Shown here piece by piece: positions 52,732 to 61,937 of a stretch of DNA of 64,000 nucleotides; position 1 is the stretch's first letter; every line of letters begins with the position of its first letter. The notes below the pieces were generated by a model. The model was not told where the DNA came from and ran no database searches. It worked only from the letters and a program-made list of their open reading frames with translations. Where the stretch lies: positions 141,279 through 205,278 of the forward strand of contig JAUHWG010000018.1 of NCBI GenBank assembly GCA_030424595.1, written 5' to 3'. Origin of the DNA: Polyangia bacterium (GTDB lineage Bacteria; Myxococcota_A; Polyangia; Nannocystales; Nannocystaceae). The translations under genes were made by a program, and so were the position numbers.

Positions 52732-54699
52732 GTGCGCTACTCCCTTATCCTCGGAATCCTCGCGTTCGCCGTCGGCGAGCCGTCGAGCCGCGCCGCACCT
52801 CCGCAGGAGCGCGCGCCGATCCGCGATGGGACCTCCGCGGCGGGTGAGCGCGAGAGCCCCGAGGGCCAGGTCCGGACGATCATCGTCTCCACCGGCACAC
52901 GCACGGAGCGGGACGCCGCGACGACCCCGATCGCGACCGACGTCGTAACCCGCGAAGAGATCGTCAACTCGGGCGCAGAGAATGTCGCCGAGGCGCTCGA
53001 GGAGTCCGGCGCGAGCATCCAAACGTCGACCTCGTTCAACGGCACGTCGCTCGCGCTCCGAGGTCTGAACGCCGAGCAGATCCTGATCTTGATCGACGGC
53101 CAAAGGGTCACCGGCCGGGTCGGCGGTGGGATCGATCTCCGACGCCTGACCGTCGAGAACGTCGAGAACATCGAGCTCGTCTACGGCGCGGGCTCTGTTC
53201 TCCACGGCTCCGACGCCCTCGGCGGGGTCGTCAACATCATCACCCGCAAGCCCGATCCGGGGCTCCAGGGAGAGCTTCACGGGACCTTTGGCAGCCGCAT
53301 GACCGCGGACGCGAGCGCCCGGATCGCCGGCGGCTGGAAGAGGGTCGGCCTCTACGCGACCGGGGGGTACCACCGCACAGACGGCTGGGACGCCGACCGC
53401 AGCGATGTCGCGACCACCGGCGACGCCTGGGAACAGTTCAACGTCGGCGCTGGGGCCCGGATCCAGCCGAGCTCTCGCTTTCGCGTGGACATGTCCGGCG
53501 ACTATATGCAGCGCGACTCCAACGGGATCGACGGCACCAACGCGGGGGCCATCCTGGACCGGCGAAACCTGACGGAGACGGTCAACGCGACGATCTCACC
53601 GCAGTGGATCGGCCGCGACAATCGACTCCGCCTAAACCTCCACTACAACGACTTCCGCGACCAGTTTCGTCAGGACCAGCGCGGCGACGTGGAGCTCGAC
53701 AAGTACGAGCCCACCCGCGATCAGCTCGCCCAGCTCGGGCTCCAGCTCGACCAGAGCGCGGGCGCTCATGTCGTCACGACGGGGCTCGACGCCCAGCTCG
53801 AATGGCTAGAGACCACCCGCATCCTCGCCGATGGCAGCAAGCCCGCGGCGGACCGTCAGCGCGCGGCGATCTTCATCCAAGACGAGTGGACCCCCCACCA
53901 GCTCCCGCGCGTCGTCGTCCTCCCGGCGCTGCGGCTCGACTACGACACACAGTTTGGGCTCTATCCCACCGGCCGCCTCGCGCTCATGGTCGCGCCCCGC
54001 GACGACCTCACGCTCAGGGTCTCCTACGGCCGCGGCTATCGTGCGCCTAGCTTTCGCGAGCTCTACCTCGCGTTCGCAAACCCGGGGGTCGGCTATCGCG
54101 TCGCCGGCAACCCCAACCTCCAGCCAGAGCAGGCCTGGACCCTCGACATCGGCGCGACCTGGGCCCCGAGCGATCGACTCTCGCTGCGAGCGTCGATCTT
54201 CGACAACCAACTGCGCGATCTCATGACCGTCGACCTGGTCAACCAAAGCGGCGTCGACGGCCTCGACACCTTCACCTACATCAACGTCGGCGCCGGCTTC
54301 TCCCGCGGCGTAGAGACCGGCGCGACGTTCAAGGTGCTGCCCGACGTCGAGCTCGCGAGCAGCTATACGCTCCTGCACGCGCGGACCCTCGACACAGACG
54401 AGCCCCTCCCCGGCCGTTCACCGCACCAAGGGACCGTTGCGCTGCGCTTCCACCGTCCGAAGTGGGGCACGCGGCTGACGATCCGCGGGCGGGTGCAGGG
54501 CAAGAGGCCCTTCTCCTCCGCCGACGGATCGCCCGAATACGCCGACCCCTTCGCCACCGTCGACGCGCGGATCAGCCAGACGATGTTGCGCTACTGCACG
54601 GCCTTCGTCGGCGTCGACAACATGCTCAACGCGGGCGACTCCCGCCTCCTCCTGATGCCTCCGCGCAGCTTCTACGCGGGGATCACCCTCCGCTACTGA
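52732..54699 (+). CDS. TonB-dependent outer-membrane receptor, probably for haem
   Basis: A 655-aa receptor. A signal peptide (MRYSLILGILAFAVGEPSSRAA) precedes a plug domain (~45-165) with IVSTGTRTERDAATTPIATD, LRGLNAEQILILIDGQRV, VENIELVYGAGSVLHGSDAL and GGVVNIITRK. A 22-strand-type barrel follows. The FRxPS-like motif GRGYRAPSFRELYLAF, which contacts haem in haem receptors, is followed by NPNLQPEQAWTLDIG, and the last residue is the aromatic Tyr of RSFYAGITLRY. The start is a GTG. It is followed by an HmuY-like gene and preceded by two Fur-like boxes. No TonB/ExbBD is in the window. Haem is inferred from the neighbouring genes. Confidence 0.93.
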   Translation: MRYSLILGILAFAVGEPSSRAAPPQERAPIRDGTSAAGERESPEGQVRTIIVSTGTRTERDAATTPIATDVVTREEIVNSGAENVAEALEESGASIQTSTSFNGTSLALRGLNAEQILILIDGQRVTGRVGGGIDLRRLTVENVENIELVYGAGSVLHGSDALGGVVNIITRKPDPGLQGELHGTFGSRMTADASARIAGGWKRVGLYATGGYHRTDGWDADRSDVATTGDAWEQFNVGAGARIQPSSRFRVDMSGDYMQRDSNGIDGTNAGAILDRRNLTETVNATISPQWIGRDNRLRLNLHYNDFRDQFRQDQRGDVELDKYEPTRDQLAQLGLQLDQSAGAHVVTTGLDAQLEWLETTRILADGSKPAADRQRAAIFIQDEWTPHQLPRVVVLPALRLDYDTQFGLYPTGRLALMVAPRDDLTLRVSYGRGYRAPSFRELYLAFANPGVGYRVAGNPNLQPEQAWTLDIGATWAPSDRLSLRASIFDNQLRDLMTVDLVNQSGVDGLDTFTYINVGAGFSRGVETGATFKVLPDVELASSYTLLHARTLDTDEPLPGRSPHQGTVALRFHRPKWGTRLTIRGRVQGKRPFSSADGSPEYADPFATVDARISQTMLRYCTAFVGVDNMLNAGDSRLLLMPPRSFYAGITLRY

Positions 54700-54737
54700 A
54701 CCAACCCCCACCAACCCCCAACCCATAAGCGACGACG

Positions 54738-55373
54738 ATGACACGATCCAGCGCACGACACCTCCTCCCCCTCTTCATCGCCTGCGTAAGCCTGAGCGGC
54801 TGCGCGGAGAATATCGGCGAGGTCACGCTCGACGCAGAGAACGAGACAAACGATGAGGATGGCGATGACGATGACAAAAAAGAGGGCAAGGTCCGCCACT
54901 CCTCGAGCGACGGGGTGACGATGACGCTCGTCGACTCTACCGACGAAGAAGCGTGGGTCTACCTCGACCTCGACGCCGCGGATGAGGGCGAAGCGAGCGG
55001 CGAGCTCGACGAGGATGAGAGCGGTTGGGACCTCGGCCTGCGACGCTTTGAGATCAAGCTCAACGGTGGGATCAGCGGCGACGAGGAGGTCGAGCTCGGC
55101 TACAGCGAGAACGCCGACTTTGACGCCCTCAGCGAGCCTCCTCAGGATCTTGTGTGGATCACCGACGGCGACACGGTGGACGAGGACGGACAGGCCGTTC
55201 TCGCGTTTGACGATTGGTACGACTACAACGTCATGACCCACACGCTCGCGCCCAAGGCTCGGGTCTACTTTGTCCGTACGAGCAACGCCCAGCTCTTCAA
55301 GCTCGCGATCGTCGACTACTACTCGACAGCTGGAAGCCCCGGGCACCTCGCGTTTAAGTGGGCCCCTATCTAG
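54738..55373 (+). CDS. HmuY-like haem-binding lipoprotein, copy 1
   Basis: A 211-aa lipoprotein with lipobox ACVSLSGCAEN (Cys22) and an Asp/Glu-rich spacer. The HmuY-family body includes WVYLDLD, ESGWDLGLRRFEIKLNGGIS and a late KLAIVDYYSTAGSPGHLAFKW strand set. HmuY proteins capture haem outside the cell and hand it to a TonB receptor. The upstream gene, 38 nt away on the same strand, is such a receptor, so the two form the HmuR-HmuY-like pair. The axial haem ligands (His in HmuY of Porphyromonas) cannot be assigned with certainty here. Confidence 0.82.
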   Translation: MTRSSARHLLPLFIACVSLSGCAENIGEVTLDAENETNDEDGDDDDKKEGKVRHSSSDGVTMTLVDSTDEEAWVYLDLDAADEGEASGELDEDESGWDLGLRRFEIKLNGGISGDEEVELGYSENADFDALSEPPQDLVWITDGDTVDEDGQAVLAFDDWYDYNVMTHTLAPKARVYFVRTSNAQLFKLAIVDYYSTAGSPGHLAFKWAPI

Positions 55374-55408
55374 CCTCTAGGGAGAGCGCCCCGCACGTTC
55401 CTCGCGGG

Positions 55409-57019
55409 CTAGCGATCGACGCTGGCAGACCTACAAGCCTGCGTCGAACGGCGACGGGGCCGTCGCCGAAACATCACGAGTACGATCAGGGCCCCCGAGC
55501 GCCACGGCTGGGGGCTTCCCCCGAGGGCGCACGCACACCCTTCTCCTTCGACCTCTCCGTCGCCGCCGTCGCTCTCCGCTCCGGACCCTGTCCACGTCGC
55601 AGAATCATCACCTCCAGAAGAGGCGTCTGTCTCCGAGTCATCGCCAGTCGAGCCACCCTCCGTCTCGGACCCCCCCGGCTCTTCGCCGGCGCACTCCTCC
55701 ACGGCCGAAGCTGGCCCAAAACACAGCCTCGCCTTGGCCGTCGCCGCGAGCGGCTCAGGCAATGACGCCACCAACCAATATCCCCCCTCTGGGCGATCCC
55801 CGACAGAGCGGAGCCCCTCCCCCTCGGCGCTCCCCTCCCACTCGAGCGCAGCGGGCTCGACCGGACCGTCGAGCGCACCGCCGACGACCGGATGGAGCGA
55901 GAAGCGGACCTCCGGCAGAGGCTCGTCCAAGGCGAAGGCCATCTCTCCCCCCTGGTGATGCAGGTGATAGTAGCTCGCGGCCAGCGGCGAGAGGCGGGCC
56001 ATATCGTCGATCATCGTCCCCTCAGAGTCCGCCTCGATCCCGCCGAGCTCGGCGGCAAAAGCATGTCCATCGAGGGCGCCGGCCCGTGGACCCGTCGCGA
56101 GGTTGAACTGGACAAACGTAGACCAGAGCTCGGGCGTGGACTCACCTGCGGCGGTGATCGCCGCGTCGATCTCGCTGATAAGTCCCTCGTCGCTGCCGTC
56201 AGAGGCCTCGCTCGCGAGCTGCAGATCGACGTCAACCCCACCGCCGAGCCGCTCGTGGAGAAACCACCAGAACAGGGCCGTCCCGTAGGAGAACGCCTGC
56301 ACGGGCCCAGCTGGTGGTGCGTAGATCGGCCGCTCCGAGAGCGCGAGATAGGCGTCGCACTTGCCGAGAAAGTCGTCCGAGGTCGGCGAGAACATGCGCT
56401 GCGCCCAGACTGCGCTGCCCTCCGAGAACCACACCGGCTGCCCGCCGTGATACGCGGACTGCACCGCATGAAAGACCTCATGGGGGACGACCGTCTCGAC
56501 GGCCTCGGTGAGGTCGCTGTAGCTATAGCCGCTAAAGTCATTCTCGACGCCGAGCCAGCCGCCACAATGCGGCGGATCGCCGATACACGCGTCGACGCCA
56601 TAACTACCGTCGGCGTTGCCCTGGAAGTCAACGAGATAGAGATCCAGCGCCGAGCTCCCGCCGAGCGGGCCGAGGCCGAGCTCTTCCTCGGTCAGCGGCG
56701 CGCGAAAGCCCAGCTCGGCGAAGAGCACGAGGCTCGCGTCCGCTGTCTCTGCGACCTCTGCCGCAAAGTCAGGTACGCCGTCGTCATCGTGGTCGTCCAG
56801 GAGGGTCTGGCTCGGCCCTTCGATCGCGTAGTGGACCCGGACACGGCCGCTCGCCGTATCGTAAAATGCGAGGATGTCGTCCTCAGAATAGGCCCACAGG
56901 CCCCCCTCGGACGGCCGCTGGGCGGCGCTGGAGGCCGCGAGCAGGGCGACGCACGCCGCCGCGGCCCCCCCAGACGCTCGACCGCACAGACGTCCTCGCG
57001 CTAGTCGAGGAATCGCCAT
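55409..57019 (-). CDS. Secreted HExxH metalloprotease-like protein with MYXO-CTERM-like tail
   Basis: A 536-aa exported protein. From the ATG at 57019 it has a signal peptide (AAAACVALLAASSAAQ). A zincin-type motif VVPHEVFHAVQSAYHGG (HEVFH, HExxH) is followed by WFSEGSAVWAQRMF, with Glu as the likely third ligand. The arrangement resembles the MXAN_6640-type putative metalloproteases of myxobacteria. The C-terminus (after a Ser/Thr/Gly/Glu linker) reads GEGCACALGG then PWRSGALIVLVMFRRRPRRR. That Cys-Gly motif, hydrophobic stretch and Arg cluster resembles MYXO-CTERM sorting signals. It overlaps the HmuY copy 2 gene by 19 bp and is last in the haem operon, so it may liberate haem from host or prey haemoproteins. 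Confidence 0.78.
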   Translation of the reverse strand: MAIPRLARGRLCGRASGGAAAACVALLAASSAAQRPSEGGLWAYSEDDILAFYDTASGRVRVHYAIEGPSQTLLDDHDDDGVPDFAAEVAETADASLVLFAELGFRAPLTEEELGLGPLGGSSALDLYLVDFQGNADGSYGVDACIGDPPHCGGWLGVENDFSGYSYSDLTEAVETVVPHEVFHAVQSAYHGGQPVWFSEGSAVWAQRMFSPTSDDFLGKCDAYLALSERPIYAPPAGPVQAFSYGTALFWWFLHERLGGGVDVDLQLASEASDGSDEGLISEIDAAITAAGESTPELWSTFVQFNLATGPRAGALDGHAFAAELGGIEADSEGTMIDDMARLSPLAASYYHLHHQGGEMAFALDEPLPEVRFSLHPVVGGALDGPVEPAALEWEGSAEGEGLRSVGDRPEGGYWLVASLPEPLAATAKARLCFGPASAVEECAGEEPGGSETEGGSTGDDSETDASSGGDDSATWTGSGAESDGGDGEVEGEGCACALGGSPQPWRSGALIVLVMFRRRPRRRSTQACRSASVDR

Positions 57020-57885
57020 CGCCAGGTCATCTCCGCGGATCCTGTGCCCATCGCCCCGGACTCGTTGCACCCCTCCTGTCCTTCGGCGTAATACGCCTCT
57101 ATGACCAGCTTGACGACCCGCTGATCGTCGAGGGCCACGGCGAAGACCTGCTCGCTGGTGGTCACGCAGCCGTTGTAGCCCCACCAGCTCGTCATCGCGT
57201 AGTTCGGCCCGCCGATCCCGGAGCCGTCGACGATCAACGCGCACGAACCATCGTAGAACGACTCCTCGGCGAAGCCCGAGTCGGGGGCGCTGTCCACCTC
57301 GCTGTAAACATCACCGGCGAGCGCAACCTCAACACAGCCCGGACCGCTGCTGCCGCTGTTCACCCGAACGCCAAACCGCTTGGCGGCGATGTGCCACTGC
57401 GACGAGGTGAGCGCCGCAAAGTCGTCGATGTCGACCTTTTCCAAGCCCGTGTCGGTGAAGCGCATATACAGCCAAGGGTTGGTCGCCGCCCCGGCAGATC
57501 CGCCCGCGGATGCGTCGACGGAGGCGAGCCAATCTTCGCCGTCGACGATCGAGCTCACGTCGGTCTCGGCGACGGACTCTTGCAGGCTGAGGTCGAGCAC
57601 CAGCGCGTCCTCGCAGGCGAGTTCGCTGCACAGCGCGCCCTCGCCGGTTGAGTCACCTCCGCTCGAGCTAGTGCTCGAGTCCTCACCGGTCGAAGGGTCC
57701 TCGCCGGTCGCCCCTGTCGTCCCCGTCACGTCCCCGGAGTTGGAGTTGGAATCGGTCGCTGTGGCGGTCGCGTCTGTGGTCTCCCCGGACTCGCTCTGGC
57801 CCGCGCTATCATCACCGCTACAGGCAAATAGTGTACATAGTACGGCGATCTTAGCCGTGGCGGATAGGGTGGTCATTGCTCGCAT
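57001..57885 (-). CDS. HmuY-like haem-binding lipoprotein, copy 2
   Basis: A 294-aa lipoprotein with lipobox LCTLFACSGDD (Cys22) and a long Ser/Thr/Gly linker to ~95. An HmuY-like domain follows, with NPWLYMRFTDTGL, SQWHIAAKRFGVRVNSGSSG, GPNYAMTSWWGYNG and KLVIEAYYAEG. Compared with copy 1 it adds three or four Cys residues (LCSELACED, GCVEVAL, DGSCALIV, NGCVTTSE) that could form disulphides. AGG 6 nt before the ATG at 57885 supports this start. It lies between hemS and the protease gene on the minus strand and is probably part of the same operon. Confidence 0.78.
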   Translation of the reverse strand: MRAMTTLSATAKIAVLCTLFACSGDDSAGQSESGETTDATATATDSNSNSGDVTGTTGATGEDPSTGEDSSTSSSGGDSTGEGALCSELACEDALVLDLSLQESVAETDVSSIVDGEDWLASVDASAGGSAGAATNPWLYMRFTDTGLEKVDIDDFAALTSSQWHIAAKRFGVRVNSGSSGPGCVEVALAGDVYSEVDSAPDSGFAEESFYDGSCALIVDGSGIGGPNYAMTSWWGYNGCVTTSEQVFAVALDDQRVVKLVIEAYYAEGQEGCNESGAMGTGSAEMTWRWRFLD

Positions 57886-57960
57886 GTTAAACCTGTCTTC
57901 TGCTCGTCTTCGCGTGAGTTCGTCGGTTTGTCGGCTCGTCGGCTCTTCGGACCATCGCGA

Positions 57961-59025
57961 CTATCCAGCCCTGTAGAGCTCGCTGCCTCCACTCTGCGCG
58001 CGGCGCTCGAGCGCCCCCAGGCGCGCGTGCCAAGAGGGCCGTTGTGACCGGTCCTCAGTCCGCGTACCGAAGACCTGGAGCAGCGTATCGCCCTCCTCCG
58101 AGTAGGCCTCGAACGCCCAGACGAGGCCTCGGTCGGTCGGCTTGCGGACGATCCACGCCGAGGCGATGCCGCTCTCGCGAATGTGCAGGTTAAAGCCGGG
58201 ATCGAGCACGTTGAGCCAGCCATCGGCGGCGACGATCCGATGAACCTCACCGCTGAAGATCTGAATGCTCCCGGCGTTGCTGACGAAGACCATCAACGGC
58301 TCGCCGTCCGTGGCCGCCCCCGTGAGCAGTTCGTTTAGGGCGCTCACCTCGACCGCCTGAGCCCACTGCGCGCCGAGCAGCCGCAGCGCCTGGAGTCGAC
58401 CGACGCCGAGCCTGCGCAGAAGCGGGTAGACATCGTGGGTGTCCTTCATCGCCGCCCACGAGCGCCTGAGCTCCTCGCTGTCGATCGCGTCGTCGGCTCG
58501 GGGAGGCTCGGGCTCTACCGCCTCGACCGTCAGCGATGCGGGCGGCTCGGCGCATGGCAGCGACGCGACGAGGGCGGCCCACGCCTGGCGATCGGTGCCG
58601 TCGACAGCGTAGATCTTTAGGGCAGCCTGCCCCGACTTGTCGAAGATCTGGAGGCTGTCGAGCTTGCCCTTGCGGGTCTCGACCGGAGCGGCGATCGCCG
58701 AGCCCCAGCGACCGACGACCAAGCGCTGATCGATCGTCTCGCCGTAGATCCCCGCCATAAAAGGCGAGAACTCGACACGCTCGTAGGCGCCGACACGCTC
58801 GTGGACGACATGGGCGTTCCGCGTCAGGCACATCACCTCGCCGACGGCCGGCAGACCCTCGAGGAGCGCCTTCCAGTCGTCGCGCAAGAGCGTCGCGTCG
58901 TCGCCGACGCGAGAGTAGAGCAGCTCCGCCTCCGAGACGCCGAGGGCGAGGGCGACATCGAGAGTCCGGGCGCGGGGGTTTTGGTCGAGGTGCGTGAGCC
59001 ATCGGCTGCGAAGTGGAGTCATCAA
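57961..59025 (-). CDS. hmuS: Haem-degrading / haem-binding factor HemS-like
   Basis: A 354-aa cytoplasmic protein with the two-repeat HemS/HmuS/ChuS layout. N-repeat: VMCLTRNAHVVHERVGAYERV, GLGIFDG-type strand KLDSLQIFDKSGQAALKIY. C-repeat: MVFVSNAGSIQIFSGEVHRI, DPGFNLHIRESGIASAWIVRKPT and TLLQVFGTRTE. The axial haem ligand is expected at His197 in WAAMKDTHDVYPLL, aligned to the TDVHQFF motif of HemS. It would receive haem from HmuTUV and release or store the iron. The start overlaps the stop of hmuV by 4 bp. Confidence 0.92.
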   Translation of the reverse strand: MMTPLRSRWLTHLDQNPRARTLDVALALGVSEAELLYSRVGDDATLLRDDWKALLEGLPAVGEVMCLTRNAHVVHERVGAYERVEFSPFMAGIYGETIDQRLVVGRWGSAIAAPVETRKGKLDSLQIFDKSGQAALKIYAVDGTDRQAWAALVASLPCAEPPASLTVEAVEPEPPRADDAIDSEELRRSWAAMKDTHDVYPLLRRLGVGRLQALRLLGAQWAQAVEVSALNELLTGAATDGEPLMVFVSNAGSIQIFSGEVHRIVAADGWLNVLDPGFNLHIRESGIASAWIVRKPTDRGLVWAFEAYSEEGDTLLQVFGTRTEDRSQRPSWHARLGALERRAQSGGSELYRAG

Positions 59026-59882
59026 ACTCTCGTCTCTAATGGTTGGACTTGTTCGACGTTGTGTCGGTGGTTAGCCCCCCGAGCGGGGGAAGAAGGAGGC
59101 GGGGCGCCGCCGATCACGAGCGGCAGTCGCAGGTCCGATCCTGCGATCTCGACGATCGTCGCCCGCACCCCGTAGACACGCTCGATCACGGTCTCGGTGA
59201 GGACGGCAGAGGTCTCGCCGACCACCTCCAAGCGGCCGTCGACCAGCAGCGCCACGCGATCCGCATAGGTCGCGGCGAGGGTGAGATCGTGGAGCACGGC
59301 GAGGACTCCAACACCGGCGGAGGTTAGCTCTCGGGTGAGCCGGAGGAGCCGGTGCTGCCACGCGAGATCGAGCGCGGTAGTCGGCTCGTCGAGGAGGAGG
59401 TAGCGCGGCTCATCGTGTTCGGCGTCGAGCTGCGCGAGGACCCGCGCGACCATCACCCGCTGTTGCTCGCCGCCCGAGAGCTGGGTGTACGGATCGTCGG
59501 CCCGCTCGCCGAGCCCGACCGTGGCGAGCGCTCGCGCGGCCGCTTTGCTGTCGTCGTCGCCGCGATCTTCGTGAGGAAATCGACCGAGCTCGACGACCTC
59601 GCGGATCGTGAACGAGGCGCCCAGGCTTGGCTTCTGCGGGAGCACAGCGCGTCGTCGTGCGAGGTCGAGCGAGGCCCACGACCTCAGGCTGCGGCCGTCG
59701 AGCGAGGCCCCTCCTGAGGCCGGCGCAAGGTCACCCGCGAGCGCGCGCAGGAGCGTCGTCTTGCCGGCGCCGTTGGGACCGACGACCGCGACCAGCTCAC
59801 CCGGCGAGACCTCGAGGCTGACCCCGCAGAGCACCGCCCGTGCGCCCAGCTTGACGCTGATATTTACCGCGCGGAGGCTCAT
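59022..59882 (-). CDS. hmuV: Haem ABC transporter ATP-binding protein
   Basis: A 286-aa ABC ATPase of the iron-siderophore/haem/B12 type. Walker A VGPNGAGKTT, Q-loop VLPQKPSLG, signature LSGGEQQR, Walker B YLLLDEPTTALD and switch HD in VLHDLTLAATYAD are all intact. It drives import through HmuU, with which it overlaps by 4 bp; hemS overlaps its other end. The last ~25 residues are a low-complexity tail. Confidence 0.96.
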   Translation of the reverse strand: MSLRAVNISVKLGARAVLCGVSLEVSPGELVAVVGPNGAGKTTLLRALAGDLAPASGGASLDGRSLRSWASLDLARRRAVLPQKPSLGASFTIREVVELGRFPHEDRGDDDSKAAARALATVGLGERADDPYTQLSGGEQQRVMVARVLAQLDAEHDEPRYLLLDEPTTALDLAWQHRLLRLTRELTSAGVGVLAVLHDLTLAATYADRVALLVDGRLEVVGETSAVLTETVIERVYGVRATIVEIAGSDLRLPLVIGGAPPPSSPARGANHRHNVEQVQPLETRV

Positions 59883-60961
59883 CGGCCTCTCCTCCGCCCC
59901 GCCAAGAGCCAGAGGAAGAACGGACCGCCGAGCAGGGTCGTCAGCACGCCGATCGGCAGCTCCGCCGGGGCGACGACCGTCCGCGCGAGGACGTCAGCCA
60001 ATACGATCCCCCCAGCGCCGAGCAGGGCCGAGGCGGGGAGGAGGATCCGATGACCAGGGCCCGCCAAGAGCCGGACCAGGTGAGGGACGACGAGACCGAC
60101 AAAACCGATCGCCCCCGCAGCGGACACGCTGACGCCGACGAGCAGGGCACCGACGCCGACCACCGAACGCTTTGTCGCCTCGACGCGGACCCCAAGATGC
60201 CCCGCCTCGGTCTCGCCTAAGAGCAGACAGTCGAGGCGCCTGGCCAGCGTCGGCACGAACGCGAGGCCCGCGAGGAGGAGCGGCACGACCGCGATCACCA
60301 CCGTCCAGCTCGCCCCGCCGAGACCGCCCAGCGTCCAAAAGGTGAGGTCGCGGAGCTGCGCGTCGTCGGCGAGAAAGATCGCAAACCCGGTCACCGCGCC
60401 CGCGATCGCGTTGACGGCGATACCGGCGAGGAGGAGGGTGGTGACGTCGAGACGGCCAGGTCCGCTCGCGAGCGCGACAACCCCGAGCAGGGTCACGAGA
60501 CTGCCGACAAACGCCGCGAGCGGGATCATGTAGGGACGGGTCGCTGTGAGCACCTCGGGGGTGAGCCCGAGCGGCGCATGCGAGACGTCGAGCATCCCGA
60601 TCCCGAGGACAGCGATCGCGACCGCTGCGGCCGCGCCGAGGGTGATCCCGAGCAGGCTTGGATCTGCGAGCGGGTTGCGGAAGAGCCCCTGAAAGAGCGC
60701 GCCGGAGGTCGCCAGCGCAGCGCCGACGGCGAGGCCGAGGATGGTCCTCGGGACACGGATCTCCCAGACGACCGCGTCGACGATCGGGCTCGGCGTCGAC
60801 CCTCCCGGGAGCAGATGAGCGCGCAACACCTCGACCACTGCCCCTGGTCCGACCTCAAACGCGCCGAGCCCAAGACCGGCGAGCGCGCTCAAGCCGACGA
60901 AGAGCGCGAGGGCGCCGAGGAGCAGCCCCCCCCGACCCCATCGCGGTCGCCTGGAGCTCAC
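59879..60961 (-). CDS. hmuU: Haem ABC transporter permease (FecCD family)
   Basis: A 360-aa polytopic permease with about ten helices and family signatures RVPRTILGLAVGAALATSGALFQGLFRNPLADPSLLGI, here noted as RVPRTILGLAVGAALATSGA then FRNPLADPSLLGI. Later it has LLAGIAVNAIAGAVTGF, TFWTLGGLGGASW and the coupling-region-adjacent GFVGLVVPHLVRLLAGPGHR. It transports haem delivered by HmuT. It overlaps both hmuT and hmuV by 4 bp. Confidence 0.95.
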   Translation of the reverse strand: MSSRRPRWGRGGLLLGALALFVGLSALAGLGLGAFEVGPGAVVEVLRAHLLPGGSTPSPIVDAVVWEIRVPRTILGLAVGAALATSGALFQGLFRNPLADPSLLGITLGAAAAVAIAVLGIGMLDVSHAPLGLTPEVLTATRPYMIPLAAFVGSLVTLLGVVALASGPGRLDVTTLLLAGIAVNAIAGAVTGFAIFLADDAQLRDLTFWTLGGLGGASWTVVIAVVPLLLAGLAFVPTLARRLDCLLLGETEAGHLGVRVEATKRSVVGVGALLVGVSVSAAGAIGFVGLVVPHLVRLLAGPGHRILLPASALLGAGGIVLADVLARTVVAPAELPIGVLTTLLGGPFFLWLLAGRRRGR

Positions 60962-61869
60962 GACACAACCTCAGGGTGCAGGGACTTGGCGAGCGATGTC
61001 ACGGCTTCGGCGAGCCGAGGCCCAAAGCTGAGCAGCAACAGATCGTCCATCGCGATGATCCGACGCTGCGCTCCGGCGGGCGTCGCCGCGACCCCTGGGG
61101 CGCCGAGAACTCCCTCGACCCCGCCCATCGACTCTAGCCCGCCGCTGGTCAAGAGGATCACGTCAGGCCGCGCGCCGATGACCGCCTCGGCGGTGAGCGG
61201 GCGAAAGCCCTGGTGCTCGGGGGCCGCCAGCGCCCCACCTGCGAGGCCTATCAGGGCCTCGGCCGCGGTGCCTTGCCCAGCGACGAGCATCGTCCCCCCG
61301 CCCCGCGCATAGATAAAGAGGACCCGCGGGCGCGGCCTCCCCGAGAGCGCCCGCTCGACCTTGACGAGCTGCTCGTCGATCCCTGCGATGAGCGCTCGCC
61401 CTCGCTCCTCTTCTCTGAGCAGCTCCGCTAGGATGGTGATCCTAGCCTTCGCCTGGGCGAGGTTCTCCACCTCGGGCAGCTCGACCACGCGGATGCCGAC
61501 CTCGCCGAGCTGCGCGAGCGCGGCGGGGGGGCCCGATCCGTCCGAAGCGATCACCAAGTTCGGCGCCTGAGCGATGATCCCCTCAGCCTGAACCCGACGG
61601 TAATAGCCGAGCGAAGCGCGTGACGCCGCCTGCTCTGGGTATGTCGACGATGCGTCGGTGGCGACAATCGTGTCGCCGTGGCCGAGGGCGTAGACAACCT
61701 CGGTCGCACCACCGCCCAGCGTCACGATCCGCAGCTTCGCCTCGCGCTCCTGCTCGCTCTTCGCCGGTCTCTCTTCGCCCGCCGAACCAGAGCACCCTGC
61801 GGTGAAAACTACGGCGATAGCTACACTGATAAGTACGGCGATAGGACCGAGGTTGTGGATCTTCTTCAC
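60958..61869 (-). CDS. hmuT: Haem-binding periplasmic lipoprotein
   Basis: A 303-aa substrate-binding lipoprotein of the FecB/ChuT type with lipobox AVVFTAGCSGS. The segment RIVTLGGGATEVVYALGHGD, then DASSTYPEQAASRASLGYYR, fits haem-binding PBPs, where a Tyr in the ASLGYYRR region ligates haem. LVIASDGSGPP, FIYARGGGTMLVAGQGTAAE and MDDLLLLSFGPRLAEAV complete the family pattern. It starts with GTG and overlaps hmuU by 4 bp. Confidence 0.92.
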   Translation of the reverse strand: MKKIHNLGPIAVLISVAIAVVFTAGCSGSAGEERPAKSEQEREAKLRIVTLGGGATEVVYALGHGDTIVATDASSTYPEQAASRASLGYYRRVQAEGIIAQAPNLVIASDGSGPPAALAQLGEVGIRVVELPEVENLAQAKARITILAELLREEERGRALIAGIDEQLVKVERALSGRPRPRVLFIYARGGGTMLVAGQGTAAEALIGLAGGALAAPEHQGFRPLTAEAVIGARPDVILLTSGGLESMGGVEGVLGAPGVAATPAGAQRRIIAMDDLLLLSFGPRLAEAVTSLAKSLHPEVVS

Positions 61870-61937
61870 GGTAGCATCCGACTACGAGCGCGCGGGGTGT
61901 AATGGACGGGGACGGGCCACGTGATCGTGACCGTGAC

